This document shows positions 1-5,919 of a DNA stretch of 5,919 nt, one piece after another (position 1 is the stretch's first letter; every line of letters starts with the position of its first letter). The stretch spans positions 1 to 5,919 of the forward strand of contig QILZ01000272.1 of assembly GCA_003233545.1 (NCBI GenBank), given 5' to 3'. The notes under the pieces were generated by a model. That model did not search any database and was not told the DNA's origin. It was given only the letters and a program-made list of their open reading frames with translations. This DNA is from Spirochaetales bacterium. Lineage in GTDB: Bacteria; Spirochaetota; Spirochaetia; SZUA-6. Position numbers and translations under genes: made by a program.

Positions 1-1
1 A

Positions 2-94
2 AAAGTTCATGCGCCCGGATGTCCGTACGGGAAGTTATCACCGAATCCCTGGAAAAGATTTGACATTGCAATGAACAAGTACAAAAAAAAGTAA
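2..94 (+). CDS. Probable 3' end of an unidentified upstream gene (5' end outside window)
   Basis: The frame starting at base 2 is open from the window edge to TAA at 92-94, giving 30 residues that end in a basic stretch (KRFDIAMNKYKKK). Its stop lies 3 bases before the ftsH Shine-Dalgarno, as expected for an upstream operon partner. The other two + frames are also open from the edge but stop earlier (TGA at 61-63 and TGA at 72-74), so the frame is chosen mainly by proximity to ftsH. tilS (tRNA-Ile lysidine synthetase) often precedes ftsH in bacteria, and the stretch GCPYGK is loosely like a TilS C-terminus. That identification is a guess. The existence of a coding tail here is moderately likely; the frame is uncertain. 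Confidence 0.35.
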   Translation, partial: KVHAPGCPYGKLSPNPWKRFDIAMNKYKKK

Positions 95-97
95 TCC

Positions 98-102
98 GGA
101 GG
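98..102 (+). promoter_or_regulatory. Shine-Dalgarno of ftsH
   Basis: GGAGG lies 5 bases before the ATG at 108-110. It is the strongest ribosome binding site in the window and fixes the ftsH start. Confidence 0.9.
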
Positions 103-107
103 TATAT

Positions 108-1928
108 ATGGATTCCGATCAACATAAAAAGACCCAGGCATCCCTGTTATATTTTCTTGCAGCCATGGTAATCCTGTTTGCCTTTCAATGGATTTTTCTT
201 GCAGGTTCCACGAGGCAGGTTGCATACAGTGATTTTAAAGCATATTTAAATAAGGGATTAATCAAGGAAGTTGTCATTTCACCAACCACTATCAAGGGAA
301 CGATGCAGGATCCTACCGGAAAATCGGAAAAACCGATTCTGTTTTCCGTAACGAGAGTGACCGATCCGAATCTTATAAAGGATCTGGACAGCAAGGGTGT
401 AAAATATGCAGGCAAAACCAACAATTCCGTCTGGCAGACCATATTTGCATGGATTATACCTATTATTCTAATGATAGCCGTGTGGAACTATATGATCTAC
501 AAAATGGGGATGGGCGGGCCTGGAATTATGAAAATAGGCCAGAATAAGTCAAAGTTAATAGCCAGCGATGATGCAACAAAGATAACATTTAAAGATGTTG
601 CAGGAATAGATGAGGCTAAAGAGGAACTGGAAGAGGTAATTGAATTTTTAAAAGAACCTGCAAAATTCGAGAGCCTCGGGGGTAAAATACCGCGTGGTAT
701 CCTTTTATTAGGTGCACCGGGAACAGGCAAAACACTGCTTTCTAAAGCCGTTGCCGGAGAAGCTCATGTTCCTTTTTTCAGTATATCCGGTTCCGAATTC
801 GTAGAGATGTTTGTCGGTGTCGGTGCCGCAAGAGTGAGAGATCTCTTTACACAGGCCACGGCAAAAGCCCCCTGTATTATCTTTATAGATGAACTGGATG
901 CACTGGGGAAAGCCAGGGGGTTTAACCCGGGCGGGGGTAATGATGAAAGGGAGCAGACTCTTAATCAGCTCCTCGTTGAAATGGATGGTTTTGATACGCA
1001 GAAAGGCGTTATTATTATGGCTGCAACCAACCGGCCGGAAATCTTAGACCCCGCTTTGCTTCGTCCGGGAAGATTCGACAGGCAGGTTGTAGTTGACAAG
1101 CCTGACCTTGCAGGCAGGGAAGCAATACTAAAGATACATTCAAAAGGTGTTAAACTTGCCGATGATATCGATTTCCATACAATCGCCGCACGAACTCCGG
1201 GATTCGTCGGAGCTGATCTTGCTAACATAGTCAACGAGGCGGCTTTGTTAGCTGTAAGGAGAAAAAAGAAAAGCGTCACAATGGCTGAATTTGCAGAGGC
1301 AATAGAACGTGTTATTACAGGCCTGGAAAAGAAAAAGAGACTCATCAATCCAAAGGAAAAGAAAATCGTTGCGTATCATGAATCCGGTCATGCCATTATA
1401 GCAGATGCCTTACCGAATACGGATGTTGTGGAAAAAATCTCTATAGTACCGAGGGGTATTGCGGCACTCGGCTATACACTGCAGTTACCGACAGAAGACA
1501 GGTTCCTCATGACCAAACATGAATTAGAAGATAAACTTGCCGTACTTTTAGGTGGAAGGGTAGCCGAGGAAATCTTCTTCGGAGATATCTCTACAGGAGC
1601 ACAAAACGACCTTCAGAGAGCCACGGATATTGCAAGAGCTATGGTAAAGGAATACGGAATGAGTGAGAAACTGGGACTTTTAACCTATGAAAGGCCTCAC
1701 AATCTATTTCTTAAAGGTGATAACTGGCGGCCTACTGAAAAAGAGTATTCGGATGAAGTAGCGGCTATTATAGACAGTGAAACAAAGCGGATCATAGATG
1801 AAGCGCACTCGAGAACTTACAAGATTGTTACGGAAAAGAAGAAAACCGTGGAAAAACTCGCTAAAATTCTTCTGGAAAAAGAAGTAGTGGAAAAGAAAGA
1901 GTTTCAGAAAATTGTCACCGAAAATTAA
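108..1928 (+). CDS. ftsH: ATP-dependent zinc metalloprotease FtsH
   Basis: This is a complete 606-residue FtsH, the hexameric membrane-anchored AAA+ protease that extracts and degrades misfolded or unassembled membrane proteins and some short-lived cytosolic regulators. Seen in order: a short cytoplasmic N-terminus, membrane segment 1 (about 12-33), a periplasmic FtsH-extracellular domain (about 34-108), membrane segment 2 (about 110-131), a Gly/Met-rich linker, and the AAA domain. The AAA domain has Walker A GAPGTGKT (202-209), pore loop MFVG (234-237), Walker B IIFIDE (257-262, D261/E262), and a second region of homology [18 protein letters not shown] (308-325) with candidate arginine fingers R319 and R322. 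The M41 protease domain has zinc motif HESGH (424-428), with D501 in TGAQND as the likely third zinc ligand. All key residues are present, so the enzyme should be active. The length is near the family norm, with a short C-terminal tail. The start is set by GGAGG at 98-102. The gene probably follows the gene ending near 94, and its stop overlaps the convergent PilZ gene. IDELDA in place of the commoner IDEIDA fits spirochaetal FtsH as I recall it. Confidence 0.98.
   Translation: MDSDQHKKTQASLLYFLAAMVILFAFQWIFLAGSTRQVAYSDFKAYLNKGLIKEVVISPTTIKGTMQDPTGKSEKPILFSVTRVTDPNLIKDLDSKGVKYAGKTNNSVWQTIFAWIIPIILMIAVWNYMIYKMGMGGPGIMKIGQNKSKLIASDDATKITFKDVAGIDEAKEELEEVIEFLKEPAKFESLGGKIPRGILLLGAPGTGKTLLSKAVAGEAHVPFFSISGSEFVEMFVGVGAARVRDLFTQATAKAPCIIFIDELDALGKARGFNPGGGNDEREQTLNQLLVEMDGFDTQKGVIIMAATNRPEILDPALLRPGRFDRQVVVDKPDLAGREAILKIHSKGVKLADDIDFHTIAARTPGFVGADLANIVNEAALLAVRRKKKSVTMAEFAEAIERVITGLEKKKRLINPKEKKIVAYHESGHAIIADALPNTDVVEKISIVPRGIAALGYTLQLPTEDRFLMTKHELEDKLAVLLGGRVAEEIFFGDISTGAQNDLQRATDIARAMVKEYGMSEKLGLLTYERPHNLFLKGDNWRPTEKEYSDEVAAIIDSETKRIIDEAHSRTYKIVTEKKKTVEKLAKILLEKEVVEKKEFQKIVTEN
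1925..1928. other. Shared palindromic stop of two convergent genes (TTAA)
   Basis: ftsH ends with TAA at 1926-1928. The minus-strand PilZ gene ends with TAA read from 1927 down to 1925. The palindrome TTAA therefore supplies both stops and the two reading frames overlap by 4 bp tail to tail. No GC-rich hairpin followed by a T run is evident on either side, so each transcript probably extends into the other gene. Confidence 0.9.
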
Positions 1929-2680
1929 GTTATCAGAGCGGTTTTATCCTGCTGCATGGCATATTCCAATTCACGTTTAGGCTTGTCCTGAATATACCGG
2001 AACAGCTTCTTGTGCCCTCCTGCGGAAAATGAATTAAACTGAAGGCCTAACTCTTCACTGTTCCTGGTAACCCTGCAGTCTATATTAATAATATCGCCGG
2101 CAATACGCAGGGAACAGTGCTTAATAATCCGGCCGATAGGAATATCCTCTGTAAGCGAGGCATTTTCAGGTTTAAACGATGCACCTGATATGGATATTTC
2201 ATGAATCGTACCATTTATTAAAACCGTTTTTGCCGGATGGGTAAAAAGTAATGCTATTCTGTCACATTCACCGGGTATTAACCTGTGAAATTTTCTTTTG
2301 TCTTTAATATTTTTATATCTTCTAAAGAGTTCTTCCAGCCTGTATATCTCCTGCTTGTCGGAGAGATTTTCACTTACAAAACCGTTTGCCCCGAGATGTG
2401 TAGCTTTGGCAATTTCATCGAGTCCCATACTATCCTTCTTAATCAGAATAAATACAGTCTCTTCCTTACTCCTGATATTTCTTAAATATTCCAGAAGCGG
2501 TTTCCAGTGCCTTGGAAAATCAACTGAGTTAAACAGTATAAGATCCGGATTGAGCTCTTCAAGATTATCGAGTGCTTTCACCGGGTCCCGGTAATGTACA
2601 ATTTCGAAACCCACAGGATTAAGATGGTAATTAAGCAGATTCTTAAAATCATCCTTAAGAGCAATAAGCAGTACCTTCAT
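1925..2680 (-). CDS. Degenerate receiver domain fused to PilZ domain
   Basis: This 251-residue soluble protein has no signal peptide or membrane segment. Residues 1 to about 122 have the receiver fold pattern: MKVLLIA strand, PDLILF strand at 45-50, VFILI at 76-80, GANGFV at 97-102. The chemistry is missing: the acidic pair is A7/L8 (an Asp pair sits later at 10-11), the phosphoacceptor is N51, the conserved Thr/Ser is I80 and the conserved Lys is E104. After a charged helix comes a PilZ domain (about 128-235), with RKFHR (R129, R133) matching the RxxxR cyclic-di-GMP motif, EISISG (161-166) in the place of [D/N]xSxxG, and the typical ending GLQFNSFSAGGHKKLFRYI. A short tail follows. PilZ domains are cyclic-di-GMP receptors that often act on motility, adhesion or envelope functions. 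Inference: a ligand-sensing adaptor not controlled by phosphorylation. Its ATG directly follows the stop of the exported-protein gene, with SD-like GGGAA (2693-2689, minus strand) 8 bases upstream, so translation is probably coupled. The domain calls are firm; the biological role is unknown. Confidence 0.88.
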   Translation of the reverse strand: MKVLLIALKDDFKNLLNYHLNPVGFEIVHYRDPVKALDNLEELNPDLILFNSVDFPRHWKPLLEYLRNIRSKEETVFILIKKDSMGLDEIAKATHLGANGFVSENLSDKQEIYRLEELFRRYKNIKDKRKFHRLIPGECDRIALLFTHPAKTVLINGTIHEISISGASFKPENASLTEDIPIGRIIKHCSLRIAGDIINIDCRVTRNSEELGLQFNSFSAGGHKKLFRYIQDKPKRELEYAMQQDKTALIT

Positions 2681-2681
2681 C
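2680..2681 (-). other. Zero-gap gene junction (TAG|ATG)
   Basis: On the minus strand the TAG of the exported-protein gene (2683-2681) is followed at once by the ATG of the receiver-like/PilZ gene (2680-2678). The ribosome binding site of the second gene lies inside the end of the first. This supports one transcript and probable reinitiation coupling. Confidence 0.85.
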
Positions 2682-3628
2682 TATTCGGTTCCCAGATTCT
2701 GAATCTCATAGTTTATAATCTGCCAGTATCGATCTTTTCTTTCAAGGTAGTATGTATATTTTTTTATCTCCGTATAGTCACTGTATTTAAATTTTTCGAT
2801 CACCTCTACGGCCCCTTCGAAAGGCGTATATGTCGTTTTTATTATTTTAAAGCTCGATGGAATAGTCAGAATATCTTTGTCTATCTTTTCTTCGCGCAGT
2901 TCATCCTTAAACCGCAGAATCATTTTTCTTTTATTCTCTTCGGAGAGCCTTCTGTAAACTCTGCTTCTCTCCGGATTACGTAATATGAGCTTTTCCAGGT
3001 TAAAATAAAGAAAAAATCGTTCCCATTGGCTCTTCTGCCTTGCACTTAAAGTAAAAGCCACCACTTCATCGGGGGGTATCGGTTTTCTCTCTATTCTTAC
3101 TCCGGTTGCAGAGTTTGTCATTTCTTTCATTTCCGGTGTAGAGAGAGGAGGTCTTATATCGAGGATTAATCTATTTGATTTTACAGCCTGCGGCGAGTTT
3201 CCGGAGTACAAGCCGGGGTAAAAGGATGCTTCTACAATATATACTCCCGGCTTCTTAAAGGCTATAAAATCCGACAGCTCGATCAGTACACCATACTTCT
3301 CACCGGGTTCGAGATTAATCTCCCGGAAAAAAACAGGCTGATCCGAACTTCGCTCTATTGTATATTTTTTAGAATGATTCAAGCTTATATTAGTCTCTGT
3401 CCTTGCAGTAAAATCTATGGAAAAAAATCTGTTATCTGCAATTTTAAAATGAACCGCCGACGTTGAATTATTACTGACGACTGCTTCGACCCATACAAGA
3501 TCACCTAAAAAATAGATTTTTTTATTGTAAAATTGAATAGAAAAATCTACATTATTACCATTGCCGGCAAATGATAGTACGGTTAATGCCAAAAAAGGTA
3601 CAATTAACAGATATTTTTTTGTATTCAT
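2681..3628 (-). CDS. Exported protein of unknown function, beta-sandwich-like N-terminus
   Basis: I do not recognise this 315-residue protein as a named family. The N-terminus is a classical Sec signal peptide: basic MNTKK, a hydrophobic core at about 6-18, and a likely signal peptidase I site after SFA (19-21). There is no lipobox, and no cysteine anywhere in the protein, so it should be periplasmic or secreted rather than a lipoprotein. Residues about 27-160 alternate hydrophobic and polar residues, with NNS turns, LEPGEKYGV and KPGVYIVEASF, which resembles an Ig-like or BsuPI-type beta-sandwich. Residues about 185-250 are charged and helical (ARQKSQWERFFLYF, then SEENKRKMILRFKDEL). Residues about 255-312 look like strands ending in the aromatic-rich DRYWQIINYEIQN. 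The start has only a weak Shine-Dalgarno (GAG 3 bases upstream) but is supported by the signal peptide beginning there. It is the first gene of a two-gene unit with the receiver-like/PilZ gene and is divergent from mfd. The reading frame looks real; the function is unknown. Confidence 0.8.
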   Translation of the reverse strand: MNTKKYLLIVPFLALTVLSFAGNGNNVDFSIQFYNKKIYFLGDLVWVEAVVSNNSTSAVHFKIADNRFFSIDFTARTETNISLNHSKKYTIERSSDQPVFFREINLEPGEKYGVLIELSDFIAFKKPGVYIVEASFYPGLYSGNSPQAVKSNRLILDIRPPLSTPEMKEMTNSATGVRIERKPIPPDEVVAFTLSARQKSQWERFFLYFNLEKLILRNPERSRVYRRLSEENKRKMILRFKDELREEKIDKDILTIPSSFKIIKTTYTPFEGAVEVIEKFKYSDYTEIKKYTYYLERKDRYWQIINYEIQNLGTE

Positions 3629-3664
3629 TTTCTCGTTTATCCATTATTATCTTCGGTAAAATTA
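3629..3664. promoter_or_regulatory. Short divergent intergenic region between exported-protein gene and mfd
   Basis: Only 36 bp, strongly AT-rich, separate the two divergent start codons. A -10-like TATTAT on + lies at 3645-3650, and a -10-like GATAAT on the minus strand lies at about 3652-3647. Neither has a convincing -35 at the right distance. If both genes are transcribed from here, the two promoters must overlap each other and reach into the coding sequences. Promoter function is inferred from gene orientation. Confidence 0.35.
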
Positions 3665-3678
3665 ATGATAACATTATT
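3643..3678. repeat. Imperfect AT-rich inverted repeat across the divergent start region
   Basis: TTATC (3647-3651) and GATAA (3667-3671) are perfect inverse copies whose centres are 20 bp apart. The symmetry extends imperfectly outward. A second small palindrome, TAATG-ATAA-CATTA (3663-3676), covers the mfd start codon. Both could be chance in AT-rich DNA. Confidence 0.25.
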
Positions 3679-5919
3679 CTTAAATAAAATCTTATCACAA
3701 TTACACCATACCTCATCATGGGCAAAAATCAAGTCGAATCTTAAAGAAGGTAATTATCCCATTTCTATCGAAGGGCCTAAGGGAAGTTTTATCTCTGTTA
3801 TCATTTCGGCCATTTTTAATGAGCTTAAAACACCCTCCCTTATTATCACTCCGACAGAACAGGAAGCGGAAAACCTGTACCAGGATGTATCGTCCTGGCT
3901 TCCGGGAAAAACCGCTCTTTTCCCATGGTGGGGAACTCTGCCGTACGGTGATAATCCACCGCTTGCTTCCCGTTATCGTGAACGAAGCGGTACCCTTTTA
4001 AGGATACTTACCGGAGAAAAAATACTCATTTTTTCCTCCCTGCGGGCACTTTTAACCCCTCTGCCGTCCGCAGAAGAATTTAAAAGAAATACGGTAGAAC
4101 TAAAAAAAGGCGATACTCCGAACCTTTCCGTTCTGGAAAAGAAACTTCAGGAAATGGGATATTTAAGGGTGCCTAAAGTCAGTGTAACAGGTGAATTCTC
4201 GGTAAGAGGTGAGGTCATCGATATAAGTCCGGAAAATTCAGCAAATGCATACAGAATACTTTTGGATTATGATAAAATCACTGATATAAGAGTGTTCGAT
4301 CCGTTAACACAGGCAACAAAGTATTCAAAATCCGAATTATCCATTCCGCCTCTTTATGAAATTATCATCGATGAGAATTCCCTTGATAATCTTAAAAAGA
4401 ACCTTGAATCCTGCAGTATATCTCTTAAGACAATAGATGCCGTGTACGAGGGTTTTTTAAGAAATACATCATTTAATATACAGAACTATCTGCCGATGCT
4501 GCTTAAAGATATACATTCGAATAAACATTCGATAATCGAGTATTTCCCTTCGGAATCCTCACATTTTATAATCGATGATATGCGGATTACCGCAAATTAC
4601 AGGATGATTCTTAAAGAATATAATAAATTGCACAAAAGTACGCTTAAGGAGGGTAAGGAATACCCCTCACCTGATTATCTTTTTAACACATATCCGAATA
4701 TCAGAGTAAGTATAAAAAAACCCGTACTGTTTCCCGGATTAAAGGAAGCTGCAGAGCATGGCAAAGATACCCGGCAAAGTATAAAATTAGCATGCGACCA
4801 TTCACATTCATTCTTCGGCAATATTACCTATTTAAAAGAAGAAATCGGAAACCTTCTTGACAATGGATATGAAATATTTATCTTTGCGGTCTATGAACAA
4901 CAGGCGCGAAGAATCTCTTTTCTTTTAAAAGATTTCGACATTACAGTTATGCCCTTTTCAATTACAACGGGATTTATTCTCCCCGGTTTAAAAATCATGG
5001 TAATTCAGGAGAATGAGATCTTCGGAAGGAAAAAAAGGATTCCCCGATCTATCGGAAAGGCAAGAAGTGAGTTTATCGATTCTTTTACGGAACTTAATCC
5101 CGGTGACTATATCGTTCACATCAACTATGGAATTGGAATCTTTAAAGGGATTAAGAGAATGACTGTTCTGGGAAACGAACGCGATTACATAGAACTCGGG
5201 TACGACAGAGAGGAAATAATCTTTATTCCCGTGGAACAGGTTAACCTGATACAGCGTTATATTATCCAGAATGAAAACAAACCCAGGCTCGATAGGATCG
5301 GGGGAAAGAGCTGGATAAACAGGAAAGAGAGAGTTAAAAAATCCGTCGAAGAACTTGCACGAATGCTTGTAAAACTATATTCGGAACGTAAGAGAACTTC
5401 CGGTTTTGCTTTCCCCGGGGATTCGGACTGGCAGAACGAATTCGAAGCGGGTTTCCCGTACCAGGAAACAGTAGATCAGTTAAAATGTATAGAGGACGTA
5501 AAAAGGGATATGGAAAAACCCATACCCATGGACCGCCTTATATGCGGGGATGTTGGATACGGGAAGACCGAAATCGCCCTCCGCGCCGCATTTAAAGCTG
5601 TTATGGGAGGCAAACAGGCAGCACTGCTTGCACCGACAACCATACTGGTGGAACAGCACTATGAGACTTTCGCGGATAGATTCCGCCGGTTTCCAATAAA
5701 AATAGGTATGCTGTCCAGATTCAGATCGAGGAAGGAACAGAATAAAACTATCGAAGGACTTAAAAAGGGCGAAATCGATATAGTAATAGGAACACACAGG
5801 CTGGTTCAGGGTGATGTTAAATTCAAGAATATCGGCCTTTTAGTAATCGATGAGGAACAGAGATTCGGAGTTAAACATAAGGAAATAATAAAAGAGTTAA
5901 AGACAAATGTTGACTGTCT
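3665..5919 (+). CDS. mfd: Transcription-repair coupling factor Mfd (N-terminal 751 residues; cut by window end)
   Basis: Mfd is a DNA translocase that pushes or dislodges RNA polymerase stalled at lesions and recruits UvrA to start nucleotide excision repair. The frame is open from ATG at 3665 to the window end, 751 codons out of roughly 1100-1150 usual for the family. Seen in order: a UvrB-like module (about 30-345) with FPWWGTLPY (86-94) and GEFSVRGEVIDISP (176-189); a less conserved linker; the CarD-like RNA polymerase interaction domain (about 474-540, LNPGDYIVHINYGIGIFKGI); the GGKSW helix region (546-550); and helicase lobe 1. The lobe has FPYQETVDQ, Walker A GDVGYGKTE (628-636, K634), LAPTTILVEQH, IGTHRLVQGDV (708-718) and the DEEQ box (729-732). 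Helicase lobe 2 and the C-terminal UvrA-masking domain lie outside. There is no good Shine-Dalgarno before 3665. It is chosen because no other in-frame ATG occurs until residue 164 and the UvrB-like domain begins soon after. It is divergent from the exported-protein gene. Confidence 0.97.
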   Translation, partial: MITLFLNKILSQLHHTSSWAKIKSNLKEGNYPISIEGPKGSFISVIISAIFNELKTPSLIITPTEQEAENLYQDVSSWLPGKTALFPWWGTLPYGDNPPLASRYRERSGTLLRILTGEKILIFSSLRALLTPLPSAEEFKRNTVELKKGDTPNLSVLEKKLQEMGYLRVPKVSVTGEFSVRGEVIDISPENSANAYRILLDYDKITDIRVFDPLTQATKYSKSELSIPPLYEIIIDENSLDNLKKNLESCSISLKTIDAVYEGFLRNTSFNIQNYLPMLLKDIHSNKHSIIEYFPSESSHFIIDDMRITANYRMILKEYNKLHKSTLKEGKEYPSPDYLFNTYPNIRVSIKKPVLFPGLKEAAEHGKDTRQSIKLACDHSHSFFGNITYLKEEIGNLLDNGYEIFIFAVYEQQARRISFLLKDFDITVMPFSITTGFILPGLKIMVIQENEIFGRKKRIPRSIGKARSEFIDSFTELNPGDYIVHINYGIGIFKGIKRMTVLGNERDYIELGYDREEIIFIPVEQVNLIQRYIIQNENKPRLDRIGGKSWINRKERVKKSVEELARMLVKLYSERKRTSGFAFPGDSDWQNEFEAGFPYQETVDQLKCIEDVKRDMEKPIPMDRLICGDVGYGKTEIALRAAFKAVMGGKQAALLAPTTILVEQHYETFADRFRRFPIKIGMLSRFRSRKEQNKTIEGLKKGEIDIVIGTHRLVQGDVKFKNIGLLVIDEEQRFGVKHKEIIKELKTNVDC

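Noticed and set aside
60..65. Perfect TTGACA (-35-like) before ftsH
   Set aside because: No acceptable -10 lies 16-18 bases downstream (that position is a run of A). The nearest TACAAA is only 14 bases away, and the site probably lies in or beside the preceding gene, so I do not call a promoter.
965..1348. 127-codon open frame on the minus strand inside ftsH
   Set aside because: It is antisense to the conserved AAA domain, has a low-complexity Ser/Ala/Phe product and no ribosome binding signal. It is a shadow of ftsH.
1859..1886. Minus-strand TTCTT...AAGAA followed by TTTT as a terminator for the PilZ operon
   Set aside because: The stem is five pairs with one G-C pair, and lies in a purine-rich Lys/Glu-coding stretch of ftsH. 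It is too weak to call.
2694..2706. Palindrome AGATTCTGAATCT next to the PilZ gene start
   Set aside because: Only 6-bp AT-rich arms around one base, inside coding sequence for the end of the exported protein, so it is likely chance.
2594..2983. 129-codon + strand open frame across the minus-strand gene junction
   Set aside because: It is antisense to two supported genes, and its Phe/Leu/Ile-rich product is typical of reverse-strand shadow frames.
5480..5797. 105-codon minus-strand open frame in mfd
   Set aside because: It lies opposite the strongly conserved helicase motifs of Mfd and its product has no recognisable features.

Overview
The window looks like ordinary bacterial chromosome, probably from a spirochaete. 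The basis is the FtsH Walker B stretch [11 protein letters not shown], the Mfd stretch FPWWGTLPY and the presence of a receiver-like/PilZ protein. This assignment is from memory of family sequences, not a search, so it is a lean rather than a result. Gene density is very high, with almost no intergenic DNA.

Layout: positions 1-94 hold the probable 3' end of an unidentified + strand gene. Next is a complete ftsH (108-1928, +), encoding the membrane-anchored AAA+ zinc protease, with a strong Shine-Dalgarno. It runs tail to tail into a minus-strand pair transcribed from 3628 down to 1925. The pair encodes an exported cysteine-free protein of unknown function (2681-3628) followed, with zero spacing (TAG then ATG), by a cytoplasmic protein joining a degenerate receiver domain to a PilZ domain (1925-2680). 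Divergent from the pair, after a 36-bp AT-rich gap, is mfd (3665 to the window end, +), encoding the transcription-repair coupling factor. It is open for 751 codons and cut by the window edge in the first helicase lobe.

ftsH (membrane protein quality control) and mfd (removal of stalled RNA polymerase and recruitment of UvrA) are housekeeping genes with no obvious functional link. The minus-strand pair between them is the least explained part. It combines an envelope-directed protein with a likely cyclic-di-GMP effector whose receiver module appears unable to be phosphorylated and whose PilZ second motif begins with Glu instead of Asp/Asn. A shared role is inferred from their abutting arrangement only.

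I see no RNA genes, CRISPR arrays, insertion sequences, attachment sites or convincing intrinsic terminators. No clearly new multi-gene system is visible. The pseudo-receiver/PilZ protein with its exported partner is the best candidate for something undescribed.
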